Both the position numbers and the translations under genes were made by a program. 64,000 bases of DNA from Ectopseudomonas alcaliphila (lineage in GTDB: Bacteria; Pseudomonadota; Gammaproteobacteria; Pseudomonadales; Pseudomonadaceae): positions 1 through 64,000 of the forward strand of contig NZ_FNAE01000004.1 in the NCBI RefSeq assembly GCF_900101755.1. The letters are read 5' to 3'. How positions within the stretch are numbered: the stretch's first letter is position 1; each line of letters starts with the position of its first letter. This document shows, in pieces, positions 48,081-57,365 of this stretch. The notes under the pieces are model-generated. The model worked only from the letters and a program-made list of their open reading frames with translations, ran no database searches and was not told the DNA's origin.

Positions 48081-49988
48081 ATGCAGCGTTCAATTGCCAC
48101 CGTTTCCCTCAGCGGTACCCTGCCTGAGAAGCTCGAAGCCATTGCCGCCGCCGGCTTCGACGGTGTGGAAATCTTCGAGAACGACCTGCTCTACTACGAC
48201 GGCAGCCCCAGCGAAATCCGCAAGCGCTGCGCCGACCTCGGCATCGCCATCACCCTGTTCCAGCCATTTCGCGACTTCGAAGGCTGTCGCCGTGACCGTC
48301 TGCAGCGCAACATCGACCGCGCCGAGCGCAAGTTCGACCTGATGCAGGAGCTGGGCACCGACCTGGTGCTGGTGTGCAGCAACGTCGCTGCCGACTCGCT
48401 GGGCGACGATGAAATCCTTATCGACGACCTGCGCCTGCTCGGCGAGCGTGCCGGCGCACGCGGCCTGCGTATCGGTTACGAGGCCCTGGCGTGGGGACGC
48501 CACGTCAACACCTACCAGCAGGTGTGGAACCTGGTGCGTCAGGCCGACCATCCTGCCGTCGGGGTGATCCTCGACAGTTTCCATACCCTGTCGCTCAAGG
48601 GCGACCCTGCTGCCATCGCCGATATCCCCGGCGACAAGATCTTCTTCGTGCAGATGGCCGATGCGCCGATCCTGGCCATGGACGTGCTTGAATGGAGCCG
48701 GCATTTCCGCTGCTTCCCGGGACAGGGCGAGTTCGATCTGGCGGGCTTTCTCGCGCCGATCCTGCGTACCGGCTATCGCGGTCCGCTGTCACTGGAAATC
48801 TTCAACGACGGCTTCCGCGCCGCGCCGCCGCGGCAGAACGCGGCCGACGGCCTGCGCTCGCTGCTTTACCTCGAAGAGAAGACTCACAAGCGTCTCGAGA
48901 AAGAGGGGCATCAGATCGAGCCGGGCGTGCTCTTCACGCCGCCTGCGGCCCACCGCTACGATGGCGTCGAATTTCTCGAGTTCGCCGTCAATGAGGCCGT
49001 CGGCGCGCGCCTGGCCGGCTGGCTGGAGCGACTGGGCTTCGCTCGTGCCGGCCAGCATCGCTCCAAGGACGTCAGCCTGCTGCGTCAGGGCGATATCAAC
49101 ATCGTGCTCAACGCCGAACCCTATTCTTTCGCGCACAACTTCTTCGAGTCCCATGGCCCGTCGCTGTGTGCCACCGCGCTGCGGGTGAAGGATGGTGCCG
49201 CTGCGTTACAGCGTGCCTGCGACTATCGCGGCCAGCCTTATCGCGGCCTGGTCGGCCCCAACGAGCGGGAAGTGCCGGCAGTGCGCGCCCCTGATGGCAG
49301 CCTGATCTACCTGGTGGAGCAGGCGGGAGCAGGGCAGACCATCTATGACACCGACTTCAGCCTCAATCAGACGGTCGAGGCCAGCGGTGGTCTGCAGCGC
49401 ATCGACCACATGGCCTTGGCATTGCCGGCCGACTCGCTGGACAGTTGGGTGCTGTTCTACAAGAGCCTGCTGGACTTCGAAGCGGACGACGAAGTGGTCT
49501 TGCCCGATCCTTACGGTCTGGTTAAAAGCCGCGCGATTCGCAGCCGTTGCAGTTCGATCCGCTTGCCGCTGAACATCTCGGAGAACCGCAACACCGCCAT
49601 TGCTCATGCGCTGTCCAGCTATCAGGGCTCCGGCGTGCACCACATCGCGTTCTCCTGCGAAGACATATTCGCCGAAGTCGCGCGGTCCAAGGAGGCAGGG
49701 GTGCCACTGCTGGAAATTCCGCTGAACTACTACGATGATCTGGCCGCGCGCTTCGATTTCGACGATGAGTTCCTCAGCGAGCTGGCCTATTACAACGTGC
49801 TCTACGACCGCGATGCTCAGGGTGGCGAGCTGTTCCATGTCTACACCGAGCCGTTCGAAGAGCGCTTCTTCTTCGAGATCATTCAGCGCAAGGGCGGCTA
49901 TGTCGGCTACGGCGCGGCTAACGTCGCGGTACGCCTGGCTGCCATGGCCAAGTCACGCAGCGGCGGATTGAAGCGTCCGCGGTTATAA
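48081..49988 (+). CDS. quiC: 3-dehydroshikimate dehydratase with HPPD-like C-terminal domain
   Basis: A 635-residue two-domain enzyme. The N-terminal TIM barrel (1-290) dehydrates 3-dehydroshikimate to protocatechuate; ligands Glu134, Asp165, Gln191 and Glu239 and Arg210 sit at the numbering described for P. putida QuiC1. The C-terminal half resembles 4-hydroxyphenylpyruvate dioxygenase and keeps its metal triad: His in QRIDHMAL, His in GVHHIAF and Glu in RFFFEIIQRKGG. The role of that domain is unsettled. It feeds the pca pathway and is followed by a TetR gene. Confidence 0.94.
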   Translation: MQRSIATVSLSGTLPEKLEAIAAAGFDGVEIFENDLLYYDGSPSEIRKRCADLGIAITLFQPFRDFEGCRRDRLQRNIDRAERKFDLMQELGTDLVLVCSNVAADSLGDDEILIDDLRLLGERAGARGLRIGYEALAWGRHVNTYQQVWNLVRQADHPAVGVILDSFHTLSLKGDPAAIADIPGDKIFFVQMADAPILAMDVLEWSRHFRCFPGQGEFDLAGFLAPILRTGYRGPLSLEIFNDGFRAAPPRQNAADGLRSLLYLEEKTHKRLEKEGHQIEPGVLFTPPAAHRYDGVEFLEFAVNEAVGARLAGWLERLGFARAGQHRSKDVSLLRQGDINIVLNAEPYSFAHNFFESHGPSLCATALRVKDGAAALQRACDYRGQPYRGLVGPNEREVPAVRAPDGSLIYLVEQAGAGQTIYDTDFSLNQTVEASGGLQRIDHMALALPADSLDSWVLFYKSLLDFEADDEVVLPDPYGLVKSRAIRSRCSSIRLPLNISENRNTAIAHALSSYQGSGVHHIAFSCEDIFAEVARSKEAGVPLLEIPLNYYDDLAARFDFDDEFLSELAYYNVLYDRDAQGGELFHVYTEPFEERFFFEIIQRKGGYVGYGAANVAVRLAAMAKSRSGGLKRPRL

Positions 49989-50074
49989 GTGGGTTCAGGC
50001 GGCAGCCTGTCCGGTTGCCGCTGCGGCCTGCCATAATCCGCCCCACCAATACCTATAAAAAAGACCATTGCCGT

Positions 50075-50746
50075 ATGACCGAAGCCGTTGCCAACCTGGC
50101 CACGCCACCTACCGAGGTGGTGCGCAAGGTACGTAAGAACAACCCGGAGAAAACCCGTGAGAGCATCCTCCAGGCTGCCATCACGGAGTTCGTCCAGCAG
50201 GGGCTTTCCGGTGCCCGGGTGGATGCCATCGCCGAGCGCACTGCCACGTCCAAGCGGATGATCTACTACTACTTCGGCAGCAAGGAGCAGCTCTATCTCG
50301 AAGTGCTGGTCAAGCTCTACGGCGATATCCGTGGCACCGAGAGTCGCCTCGATCTGGCCTCTTTGCCACCCGTATTGGCGATTCGCCGGCTGGTGGAGTT
50401 CACCTTCGATCACCATGACCGCAACGTCGACTTCGTGCGCATCGTCAGCATCGAGAACATCCACTACGGCGAGTTCGTCAAGCAATCGCCTGCCATTCGC
50501 CAGATGAGCAACGTGGTGCTCGATACCCTCGGCAAGACCCTGCGCCGCGGTGAGGAGGAGGGCGTGTTCCGCCCCGGTATCGATGTGCTCGATGTACACT
50601 TGCTGATCAGCTCGTTCTGCTTTTATCGCGTCTCGAACCGCCACACCTTTGGCGAGATCTTCCAGATCGATCTGCCCGACGAGCAGGTCAAGCAGCGGCA
50701 CAAGGCGATGATCTGCGAGGCCGTGCTGCGTTATATCCAGGGCTGA
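50075..50746 (+). CDS. TetR-family regulator of the quinate genes (inferred)
   Basis: A 223-residue TetR-type regulator with helix-turn-helix GARVDAIAERTATSKRMIYYYF near residues 46-67 (split) and a larger C-terminal domain of the RutR/TetR_C type. It lies 86 bp after quiC on the same strand and is convergent with the shikimate dehydrogenase gene. The 18-bp dyads before quiC, aroQ and tct have the size and symmetry of TetR operators, so this protein is the best candidate to bind them. ATG 50075 is used; the upstream extension is unsupported. Confidence 0.88.
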   Translation: MTEAVANLATPPTEVVRKVRKNNPEKTRESILQAAITEFVQQGLSGARVDAIAERTATSKRMIYYYFGSKEQLYLEVLVKLYGDIRGTESRLDLASLPPVLAIRRLVEFTFDHHDRNVDFVRIVSIENIHYGEFVKQSPAIRQMSNVVLDTLGKTLRRGEEEGVFRPGIDVLDVHLLISSFCFYRVSNRHTFGEIFQIDLPDEQVKQRHKAMICEAVLRYIQG

Positions 50747-50763
50747 AGATCGGTGCGGATATG

Positions 50764-50805
50764 AAAAGGGCCCTGGCGGCGTTGTCGCTGCCAGGGCCCT
50801 TTTTG
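50764..50805. terminator. Bidirectional terminator between tetR and aroE
   Basis: AAAAGGGCCCTGGC and GCCAGGGCCCTTTTT arms enclose a short loop; A- and T-runs on both sides allow termination in both directions between the convergent genes. Confidence 0.9.
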
Positions 50806-50816
50806 CATGAGTGCGC

Positions 50817-51668
50817 TCAGAAACTGGCGAAGTGCGCCTGCATGCGTTCGGCATCGGCCGGGCGGCCGCTGAACAGCTCGAACGCCTTGACCGCCTGGAA
50901 TACCGCCATGGTGCCGCCGTCCAGGGTGCTGCAGCCGAGGGCGCGGGCGTGGCGGAGCAGTTCGGTTTCCAGTGGGAAGTAGATGATCTCGGCGACCCAC
51001 AGCCTGGCATGCAGCAGCTCCACCGGCAGCGGTGTGCCCGGCAGTTTGGCCATGCCCACCGGCGTGGTGTTGACCAGGCCGTCGGCAGCGGCGACTTCAC
51101 CTGCCAGGTCTTCACCGGCGATGGCGCGCTCGGCGCCAAAGTGAGCGTTGAGATTGTCCGCCAGGGCCTGGGCGCGGCCGGGCTCCACTTCAAAAATGCA
51201 CAGGCGTTCGACGCCTTCGGCGAGCAGAGCATGCGCCACGGCTGCGCCTGCGCCGCCAGCCCCCATCTGCACCACGCGCCGCCGGGCCACGTTGGGCAGG
51301 CCGCGGCGCAAACCCTCGGCGAAGCCCAGGCAGTCGGTGTTGTGGCCGACACGCTTGCCGTCCTTGAGCACCACGGTGTTCACCGCGCCAATGCCTCGCG
51401 CCTCGTCCGACAGCTCGTCGAGCAGCGGGATGATCGCCTGCTTGGCCGGGAAGGTGATGTTGAGACCGGTGAAGCCCATGTGCTGCGCTGCATCGAGCAG
51501 GCTGGGCAGTGCATCGAGGTCAAGGCCGAGCTGATCGAGGTCGATCAGACGGTAGAGGTAGCGCAGCCCCTGCGCATCGCCTTCGCGTTCGTGCATGGCG
51601 GGCGTGCGGGAGGCCTGGATGCCTTTGCCGATCAGGCCGGCGAGAATGCCATTGGTAACGGAGGACAT
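50817..51668 (-). CDS. aroE: Shikimate/quinate dehydrogenase (QsuD-like AroE paralogue)
   Basis: A 283-residue AroE-fold oxidoreductase. Lys76 (NITFPAKQ) and Asp112 (NTDCLGF) are the catalytic pair. The substrate motif reads SRTPAMHEREG: the second serine of biosynthetic AroE is a threonine, as in NAD-dependent quinate/shikimate dehydrogenase of Corynebacterium. After the second Rossmann strand an acidic FEVEPGRA replaces the NRT motif of NADP enzymes, again suggesting NAD. With aroQ and quiC this makes a soluble quinate/shikimate catabolic route. It lies 5 bp after aroQ. Confidence 0.92.
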   Translation of the reverse strand: MSSVTNGILAGLIGKGIQASRTPAMHEREGDAQGLRYLYRLIDLDQLGLDLDALPSLLDAAQHMGFTGLNITFPAKQAIIPLLDELSDEARGIGAVNTVVLKDGKRVGHNTDCLGFAEGLRRGLPNVARRRVVQMGAGGAGAAVAHALLAEGVERLCIFEVEPGRAQALADNLNAHFGAERAIAGEDLAGEVAAADGLVNTTPVGMAKLPGTPLPVELLHARLWVAEIIYFPLETELLRHARALGCSTLDGGTMAVFQAVKAFELFSGRPADAERMQAHFASF

Positions 51669-51673
51669 GGTTT

Positions 51674-52114
51674 TTAACCCTTGAGCGATTGAGCGAAGTA
51701 CTGCAGACCCAGGCGGTAACCCTGGCTGCCGAGGCCACAGATGACGCCTACTGCGATGGGCGAGACGAAAGAGTGATGGCGGAACGGCTCGCGCTTGTGC
51801 ACGTTGGACAGGTGTACTTCGAGCACTGGTAGTTCGCTGGCCACCAGGGCATCGCGGATGGCCACCGAGGTGTGGGTCCAGGCCGCCGGATTGATCAGAA
51901 TGCCGGCGCAGCGCCCGCGCGCACCGTGGATCCAGTCGAGCAGCTCGCCTTCGTGGTTGGTCTGGCGAAACTCGATCTTCAGGCCATGCTCGGCAGCAGT
52001 ATCGGCACAGAGCTGGGAAATGTCGGCGAGGGTTTCATGGCCATAGGTGGCCGGTTCGCGGGTTCCAAGCAGGTTCAGATTGGGGCCATTGAGTACAAGA
52101 ATGCAGGGCGTCAT
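51674..52114 (-). CDS. aroQ: Type II 3-dehydroquinate dehydratase
   Basis: A 146-residue dodecameric-type dehydroquinase that interconverts 3-dehydroquinate and 3-dehydroshikimate. [13 protein letters not shown] with Tyr24, the [12 protein letters not shown] histidine motif and [14 protein letters not shown] are family hallmarks. It is first in the aroQ-aroE transcript. A TetR-like dyad lies 42 bp upstream of the start. This is probably the catabolic paralogue, since biosynthetic aroQ in pseudomonads usually lies with accBC; that gene is not in the window. Confidence 0.95.
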   Translation of the reverse strand: MTPCILVLNGPNLNLLGTREPATYGHETLADISQLCADTAAEHGLKIEFRQTNHEGELLDWIHGARGRCAGILINPAAWTHTSVAIRDALVASELPVLEVHLSNVHKREPFRHHSFVSPIAVGVICGLGSQGYRLGLQYFAQSLKG

Positions 52115-52155
52115 GGGGTATCTCTTGTTGTTGTGACGTGACTGCAGGGGAAAAT

Positions 52156-52173
52156 GTACTAACTGGTTAATTC
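52156..52173. promoter_or_regulatory. TetR-like operator before aroQ-aroE
   Basis: GTACTAACTGGTTAATTC; read in reverse it matches GAACGAACCAGTTAGTAC of the tct/iclR gap in 16 of 18 positions. It lies 42 bp upstream of the aroQ start, in promoter position. Confidence 0.6.
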
Positions 52174-52298
52174 AGTCAATTCAGCGGCCAGCATGTGATC
52201 ACGCGTCGAGTTGCCTGACGCCTCCAGTTGAGGTGTCAGGCTCAGCAACTACGGGGGTTACATGGGATCGTGGTGAGGTCGAATAGCGCTTGGAAAGT

Positions 52299-52313
52299 GG
52301 GCGATTATCGCCC
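52299..52313. promoter_or_regulatory. Perfect palindrome GGGCGATTATCGCCC
   Basis: A 7-1-7 perfect palindrome sharing the CGATTATCG core of the PcaR-like boxes, 21 bp after the wspR stop and 185 bp before aroQ. It could be a distal operator for aroQ-aroE or simply a hairpin ending wspR transcripts; there is no T-run. Confidence 0.4.
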
Positions 52314-52334
52314 GGCTGGTGTCAGGTTACCGTG

Positions 52335-53357
52335 TCAGCTGCTGCCGCCAGCCTGCGCTACCTGATTGCGTCCGCTGTGCTTGGCCAGATACAGGCCTTC
52401 GTCAGCCTTTATCACCAGGCTCAGCGGATCATGCTCCATGGAGGGGCTGATGGTGGCGATACCGATGCTCACACTGATCGGCGAGCCCGGTTTGGGCAGA
52501 TCGTGAGGGATACCCATCGCCTCCACTGCGCGACGAATCTTTTCTGCCTGCAGGCGCGCGCCGCCGGCGGCGGTGCCGGGCATGATCACGGCAAATTCTT
52601 CGCCGCCGTAGCGTGCGGCCAGATCAGAGGCGCGCGTGCAACTGGCGCGCAGCGATTCACCGACGCGGCGCAACACTTCATCGCCGGCGACGTGGCCATG
52701 CTGGTCGTTGTAGGCCTTGAAGTAGTCGACGTCGATCATCAGCAGCGACAGCTCGCTCTGATCACGCAGGGCGCGGCTCCATTCGATCTCCAGGTATTCG
52801 TCGAAGTAGCGGCGGTTGGCCAGGCCGGTGAGACCGTCGGACTTGATCAGGCGTTGCAGCACCAGATTGGTGTCGAGCAGCTGTTGCTGGCTTTCGCGCA
52901 GGGCGCGATAGGCCTCGTCGCGCTGCAGCATGGTCAGGTAGGAGCGCGAGTGGTAGCGAATGCGCGCGAGCAGTTCGATCACGTCCGGCAGCTTGACCAG
53001 GTAATCGTTGGCGCCGGCGGTGAAGGCGGCGCTCTTGACCTTGGGGTCTTCCTTGGTCGACAGCACGATGATCGGCACATCGCGCAGGCCGGGCGCCGCA
53101 CGGTACTGGGCGAGCAGTTCGATACCGTCGACGCCGGGCATGATCAGGTCCTGCAGGATCACCGTCGGCTTTATCTGCTGAGCCACGTTCAGCGCCTGTT
53201 GCGGGTCGGAGCAGAAGTGGAAGTCGATGTCGCTCTCTTCACTCAGCGCACGCCGTACGGCTTCGCCGATCATGGCCTGGTCGTCGACCAGCAGCACCAT
53301 CATCGAGTAGTCGGGCAAGCCGTAATGATGATTGGAGTTCCCTTGAGGCCTATGCAT
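52335..53357 (-). CDS. wspR: Response regulator/diguanylate cyclase WspR
   Basis: A 340-residue protein with an N-terminal receiver domain ([14 protein letters not shown]; phospho-acceptor Asp in [12 protein letters not shown]) and a C-terminal GGDEF domain with active site RYGGEEFAV. The inhibitory site RxxD (RASD) lies just before it. It makes cyclic di-GMP when phosphorylated by the Wsp complex, promoting biofilm formation. Sequence order and length match WspR throughout. It is the last gene of the wsp operon. Confidence 0.96.
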   Translation of the reverse strand: MHRPQGNSNHHYGLPDYSMMVLLVDDQAMIGEAVRRALSEESDIDFHFCSDPQQALNVAQQIKPTVILQDLIMPGVDGIELLAQYRAAPGLRDVPIIVLSTKEDPKVKSAAFTAGANDYLVKLPDVIELLARIRYHSRSYLTMLQRDEAYRALRESQQQLLDTNLVLQRLIKSDGLTGLANRRYFDEYLEIEWSRALRDQSELSLLMIDVDYFKAYNDQHGHVAGDEVLRRVGESLRASCTRASDLAARYGGEEFAVIMPGTAAGGARLQAEKIRRAVEAMGIPHDLPKPGSPISVSIGIATISPSMEHDPLSLVIKADEGLYLAKHSGRNQVAQAGGSS

Positions 53358-53419
53358 AAGTGCGTCTCCGCCTTTGTTGTCGTGGGTTACGCGGCTTCTT
53401 TGGCCGCGGGTTGGCGTTC

Positions 53420-54424
53420 TTAGCTCAGGCGCTCGAGCAGGCGCGCCGCAATTCTGTCCAGAGGCAGCACCTCTGCTGCGGCGCCCAGCGCCACGGCGGC
53501 CTTGGGCATACCGTAGACGGCGCTGCTGGCCTGGTCCTGGGCGATGGTATGAAAGCCGCGCTCGCGCATCAGCTTCAGGCCCCTGGCGCCATCGCGGCCC
53601 ATACCCGTCAGCAGTACGCCAATCGCATCACCTCGCCAGTAGGTGGCCACGCTCTCGAAGAATACATCGATAGAAGGCCGGTATACCTGATCGGCCGGCT
53701 CGCGTCGGTACACCAGGCGCCCCTCCGGCGCCAGGTACAGGTGATTGTTGGTGCCGGCCAGGAGCACGGTGGCCGGTTGCAGCACTTCGCCTTCCCGGGC
53801 CAGGCGCACCGGCATGTGCGATTCGCTGCCGAGCCACTGAGCCATGCCGGCCGCGAAGACTTCGTCGACATGCTGCACCAGCACGATGCTGGCGGGGAAA
53901 TCCGGCGGGATCTGCTGCAGCAGCTCCACCAGCGAAGCCGGGCCGCCGGCCGATGCGCCGATAGCCACCAGACGTTTGCCGCGGTTCTCGGTGCTGCGCA
54001 CGGGCGTTGGTTTGACCGAGCGCGAGGTCTTGTGGCCGATCATCCAGGCGATGTTGTGGATCTTGCGCCTTACCGTCGCGGCATCGAGCACCTGTTGTGG
54101 GCCAAGCGACGGTGCGGCGACCACATCCAGTGCGCCGGCACCCATGGCATCGAACACCCGCGACATGTTGCGTTCGACGTCCGAGGTGACGATGAGAATG
54201 GCGCAGGGCGTGTCGTGCATGATCCGCCGGGTCGCTTCCACGCCGTCCATGCCGGGCATGAGCATGTCCATCAGCAGCAGATCGGGCAGGTCGTCGCGGC
54301 AGTGGCTGACAGCCTCCTCGCCGTTGCTGGCGACCCAGATCAACTGATACTCGGGCTCGGCCGCCAGGGCGCGGCGCAGGGCTTCGACTGCCAGGGGCAT
54401 GTCGTTGGCAATGGCGATCCTCAT
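53420..54424 (-). CDS. wspF: CheB-type methylesterase WspF
   Basis: A 334-residue response regulator with receiver domain ([16 protein letters not shown]; Asp in [13 protein letters not shown]) and CheB methylesterase domain ([12 protein letters not shown] catalytic Ser; VLVQHVD His). It resets the WspA receptor; loss-of-function mutants in other pseudomonads give wrinkly colonies by constant WspR activation. The reading frame is intact. It overlaps wspE by ATGA. Confidence 0.95.
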   Translation of the reverse strand: MRIAIANDMPLAVEALRRALAAEPEYQLIWVASNGEEAVSHCRDDLPDLLLMDMLMPGMDGVEATRRIMHDTPCAILIVTSDVERNMSRVFDAMGAGALDVVAAPSLGPQQVLDAATVRRKIHNIAWMIGHKTSRSVKPTPVRSTENRGKRLVAIGASAGGPASLVELLQQIPPDFPASIVLVQHVDEVFAAGMAQWLGSESHMPVRLAREGEVLQPATVLLAGTNNHLYLAPEGRLVYRREPADQVYRPSIDVFFESVATYWRGDAIGVLLTGMGRDGARGLKLMRERGFHTIAQDQASSAVYGMPKAAVALGAAAEVLPLDRIAARLLERLS

Positions 54425-56685
54425 TCGCGGGCCTCACCGATCAGGGTTTGTACGGCGTCCAGCAGCGCTTCGTCATGGAAGCTGGCCTTGGCCAGGTAAT
54501 AATCGGCGCCGGCCTCCAGGCCGCGACGGCGATCCTCTTCGCGGTCCTTGTACGACACCACCATCACCGGCAGCGAACGCAGGCGTGGGTCCTGGCGCAC
54601 TTGCGTGACCAGTTCGATGCCATCCATGCGCGGCATGTCGATATCGGTGATCAGCAGATCGAAGGCCTCGGCACGCAGGGCATTCCAGCCGTCCATGCCA
54701 TCCACGGCGACCGACACCTGATAGCCACGGCTGAGCAGCAGCTTGCGCTCCAGTTCGCGCACGGTGAGCGAGTCATCCACCACCAGCACGCGCTTGCTGA
54801 CAGCCTGGCGCGCATGGCTGGCATGGTCGACACGTTCTAGGTGACCGGTGCCGAGCAATTTGCCCACCGAGTTGAGCAGGTCGTCGACGTCCAGGATCAG
54901 CACCGGCGTGCCGTCGTGCAGCAGGGCGCCGGCCGCGACGTCGCGCACCTTGCCCAGGCGTCCATCGAGCGGCATCAGCACCAGGGTGAACTCGCCGAGG
55001 AAGGCTTCGACCGCCAGGCCGTGATACTGCTCGCGGTCGCGAATCAGCACGATGGGAATGCTGTCATCGTCGCCCTGTTTCTCGTTGCATTGCAGCAGCT
55101 GTGCGGCGGAGATCAGGCCGACGTGCTCGTCCTCCAGCCAGAAGTGCTGGCGCCCCTCGAGCTGGACGATAGCGCTGCGCGGCAGGCGCAGCATGCGTTC
55201 GATCTGCGCCAGCGGGAAGGCGTAGGCCTCGCCGCCGATGGTCACCACCAGAGCACGCACCACCGAGAGGGTCAGCGGCAGTTCGAGGTGGAACAGGCAG
55301 CCCTTATCAGGGCTCTGCAGCAGACGTACATTGCCGCGCATACGGCGAATCTCGTGTTGCACCACGTCGAGGCCGACACCGCGACCGGAGACTTCGGTGA
55401 CCTGCTGGCTCATGCTGAAACCGGGCAGGAAGAGAAAGGCCAGCAGCTCTTCCTCGGTCATCTGCTGCGCCTGCTCGGCGGTGGCGAAACGACGGTTGAT
55501 CACCGCCTGAGCGACGCGCTCGAGGTCGATGCCGGCGCCGTCGTCGCCGACTTCCAGCACCAGCATGCCGGCATGATGACGTGCGCGCAGTTGCACCACA
55601 CCTTCCTCCGGCTTGCCCTTGCGGGCGCGCAGCGCCGGTGGCTCGATACCGTGGTCGACGGCGTTGCGCAGTAGGTGCGTCAGCGGCGCTTCCAGGCGTT
55701 CCAGCACGTCGCGGTCGACCTGGGTGTTCTCACCCTCGATCTCCAGGCGCACCTGTTTGCCCAGCGAGCGGCCAAGGTCACGCAGCATGCGTGTCTGTCC
55801 GGTCAGTACATCGGCAAAGGGGCGCATGCGCGAGGCCAGGGCCAGGTCGTACAGTTGCTGCGTGCGTTGCCCGCCGTACCAGACGAAGTCGTCGAACAGT
55901 TCCTGATGGGCCTGCAGCTGTTGCTGACATTCGATCAGCAGGTTGCGGCTCTCGGCGAACAGCGCCTGGGCGGAGGCGTCCAGGTCCGTGCCGAGCAGGT
56001 GTTCGCGCAGTGTCTCCAGCGTGCGCCGCGCCGACTCCTGCTGGCGCTTGAGGCGATGCAGCGAATCGTTCAGCGGCTTGGTGCGCTGGAATTCCACCAG
56101 CGATTTGCCGGACAGGTCGATCAGGTGATCGAAACGCTCGGCCGACACCCGCAATACACGACTGATGCGCTCGTCGGCCACTGGCTCGGCTGATTGCGGG
56201 CTGGCCGCAGTGGGCGTTTCGGGCAGGTTGGACGGTGCGGCTTCGGCGGCAAATGCAGCACTTTCGCCAGGTTGCACGCGCAGCGCGGGTACGGCGTTGC
56301 CAAGCAGCACCTGCAGGCGCGTGGTGACGGTTGCCACCCGCGCTTCCTGCTCGGCGTCCTGCTGGGCCTGGCCGATGCGCAGGAGCAGGTCGGAGCCTTG
56401 CAGCAGCGCGTCGATATGATCGGGCAGCAGCCGCAGCAGGCCTTCCTGAGCGGCGACCAGCAGGTCTTCCATGGCGTGGGCGACCTGCACGCCATTGTCC
56501 AGGCCGACGATGCGTGCCGCGCCTTTGAGCGAGTGCGCGGCGCGCATGCAGGCTTCCAGCTGGCTGGCGTTGGTCGGGTCGCGCTCGAGAATCAGCAGGC
56601 CGGTGTCGAGCACCTGCTTCTGCGCCTCGGCCTCCAGCCGGAACAGGTCGAGCAGCGATGCATCCCTCATCTGGTCCGGTGTCAC
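54421..56685 (-). CDS. wspE: CheA-type hybrid histidine kinase WspE
   Basis: A 754-residue hybrid kinase: HPt domain with phospho-acceptor His51 (MRAAHSLKGAARIVG), dimerisation and ATPase domains (LLRNAVDHGIEPP N-box; GRGVGLDVVQ G-box), a CheW-like domain and a C-terminal receiver (ITDIDMPRMDG). GTG 56685 overlaps the wspD stop by GTGA and gives the family N-terminus (VTPDQMRDASLL); ATG 56670 is a shorter alternative. Confidence 0.95.
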   Translation of the reverse strand: MTPDQMRDASLLDLFRLEAEAQKQVLDTGLLILERDPTNASQLEACMRAAHSLKGAARIVGLDNGVQVAHAMEDLLVAAQEGLLRLLPDHIDALLQGSDLLLRIGQAQQDAEQEARVATVTTRLQVLLGNAVPALRVQPGESAAFAAEAAPSNLPETPTAASPQSAEPVADERISRVLRVSAERFDHLIDLSGKSLVEFQRTKPLNDSLHRLKRQQESARRTLETLREHLLGTDLDASAQALFAESRNLLIECQQQLQAHQELFDDFVWYGGQRTQQLYDLALASRMRPFADVLTGQTRMLRDLGRSLGKQVRLEIEGENTQVDRDVLERLEAPLTHLLRNAVDHGIEPPALRARKGKPEEGVVQLRARHHAGMLVLEVGDDGAGIDLERVAQAVINRRFATAEQAQQMTEEELLAFLFLPGFSMSQQVTEVSGRGVGLDVVQHEIRRMRGNVRLLQSPDKGCLFHLELPLTLSVVRALVVTIGGEAYAFPLAQIERMLRLPRSAIVQLEGRQHFWLEDEHVGLISAAQLLQCNEKQGDDDSIPIVLIRDREQYHGLAVEAFLGEFTLVLMPLDGRLGKVRDVAAGALLHDGTPVLILDVDDLLNSVGKLLGTGHLERVDHASHARQAVSKRVLVVDDSLTVRELERKLLLSRGYQVSVAVDGMDGWNALRAEAFDLLITDIDMPRMDGIELVTQVRQDPRLRSLPVMVVSYKDREEDRRRGLEAGADYYLAKASFHDEALLDAVQTLIGEARE

Positions 56686-57365
56686 GCGAGGCTCCCGATC
56701 ATGGTTTGCAGCAACTGTTCGTCGTCGAGCAGGGTAATGCTCTGCTCCTGCCATTGCAGGACACCGGCGGTGAAACGGCTGATGGCGCGCTTGTCATCGT
56801 GCTTGGCGCTGCTGATGCGCGCCACGGGGATGCGCTGGATGCCGCTGACCTCATCCACCGGCGTCACCAGTGGGCCGCTGTCGCTCTCCAGAATCAGCAT
56901 GCGCGGGATCACCCGTCGCTCGCCACGGCGCGCATCCTGCTGCGTTTCGAGGCCGAGCAATTCGGCCAGCGACAGGCAGGCGACCAGGGTGCCGCGTACG
57001 TTGGTCACGCCCAGCAGGCCACGGCTGTTGCGGTGCGGCAGCACGTGAATCGGCGAGACCGGCATCACCTCGGCCAGGCAGCGCGTAGCGATGGCCAGCC
57101 ATTGTTCACCCAGGCGGAAGATCAGCAGTGAGCGCTGTGCGCCCTGCGCTTCCTCGGTTTCGCCTTGGCCATAGTCATCATCGCCACGCTCCAGCGTACT
57201 GCCGTAACGGTCGAGCAGGGCGATGGCCGCTGCGCCGTAAACCTCGCAGTTGCGACAGTGAATATGCCGCTCCAGCTGCGGGCAACTCTTGTCGCCAAAC
57301 ACGCCGATGCGATTCCAGCAGTCGTCCACGGCTGCTTGGCTGTGCAGCAGATCCTGATCAGTCAC
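56682..57365 (-). CDS. wspD: CheW-like adaptor WspD
   Basis: A 227-residue adaptor. A Cys-containing N-terminal extension (CWNRIGVFGDKSCPQLERH) of the kind seen in WspD precedes the CheW domain (RSLLIFRLGEQWLAIATRCLAEV; RGLLGVTNVRGTLV). It couples receptor to kinase. It starts at GTG and overlaps wspC by 8 bp and wspE by 4 bp. Confidence 0.93.
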   Translation of the reverse strand: MTDQDLLHSQAAVDDCWNRIGVFGDKSCPQLERHIHCRNCEVYGAAAIALLDRYGSTLERGDDDYGQGETEEAQGAQRSLLIFRLGEQWLAIATRCLAEVMPVSPIHVLPHRNSRGLLGVTNVRGTLVACLSLAELLGLETQQDARRGERRVIPRMLILESDSGPLVTPVDEVSGIQRIPVARISSAKHDDKRAISRFTAGVLQWQEQSITLLDDEQLLQTMIGSLA

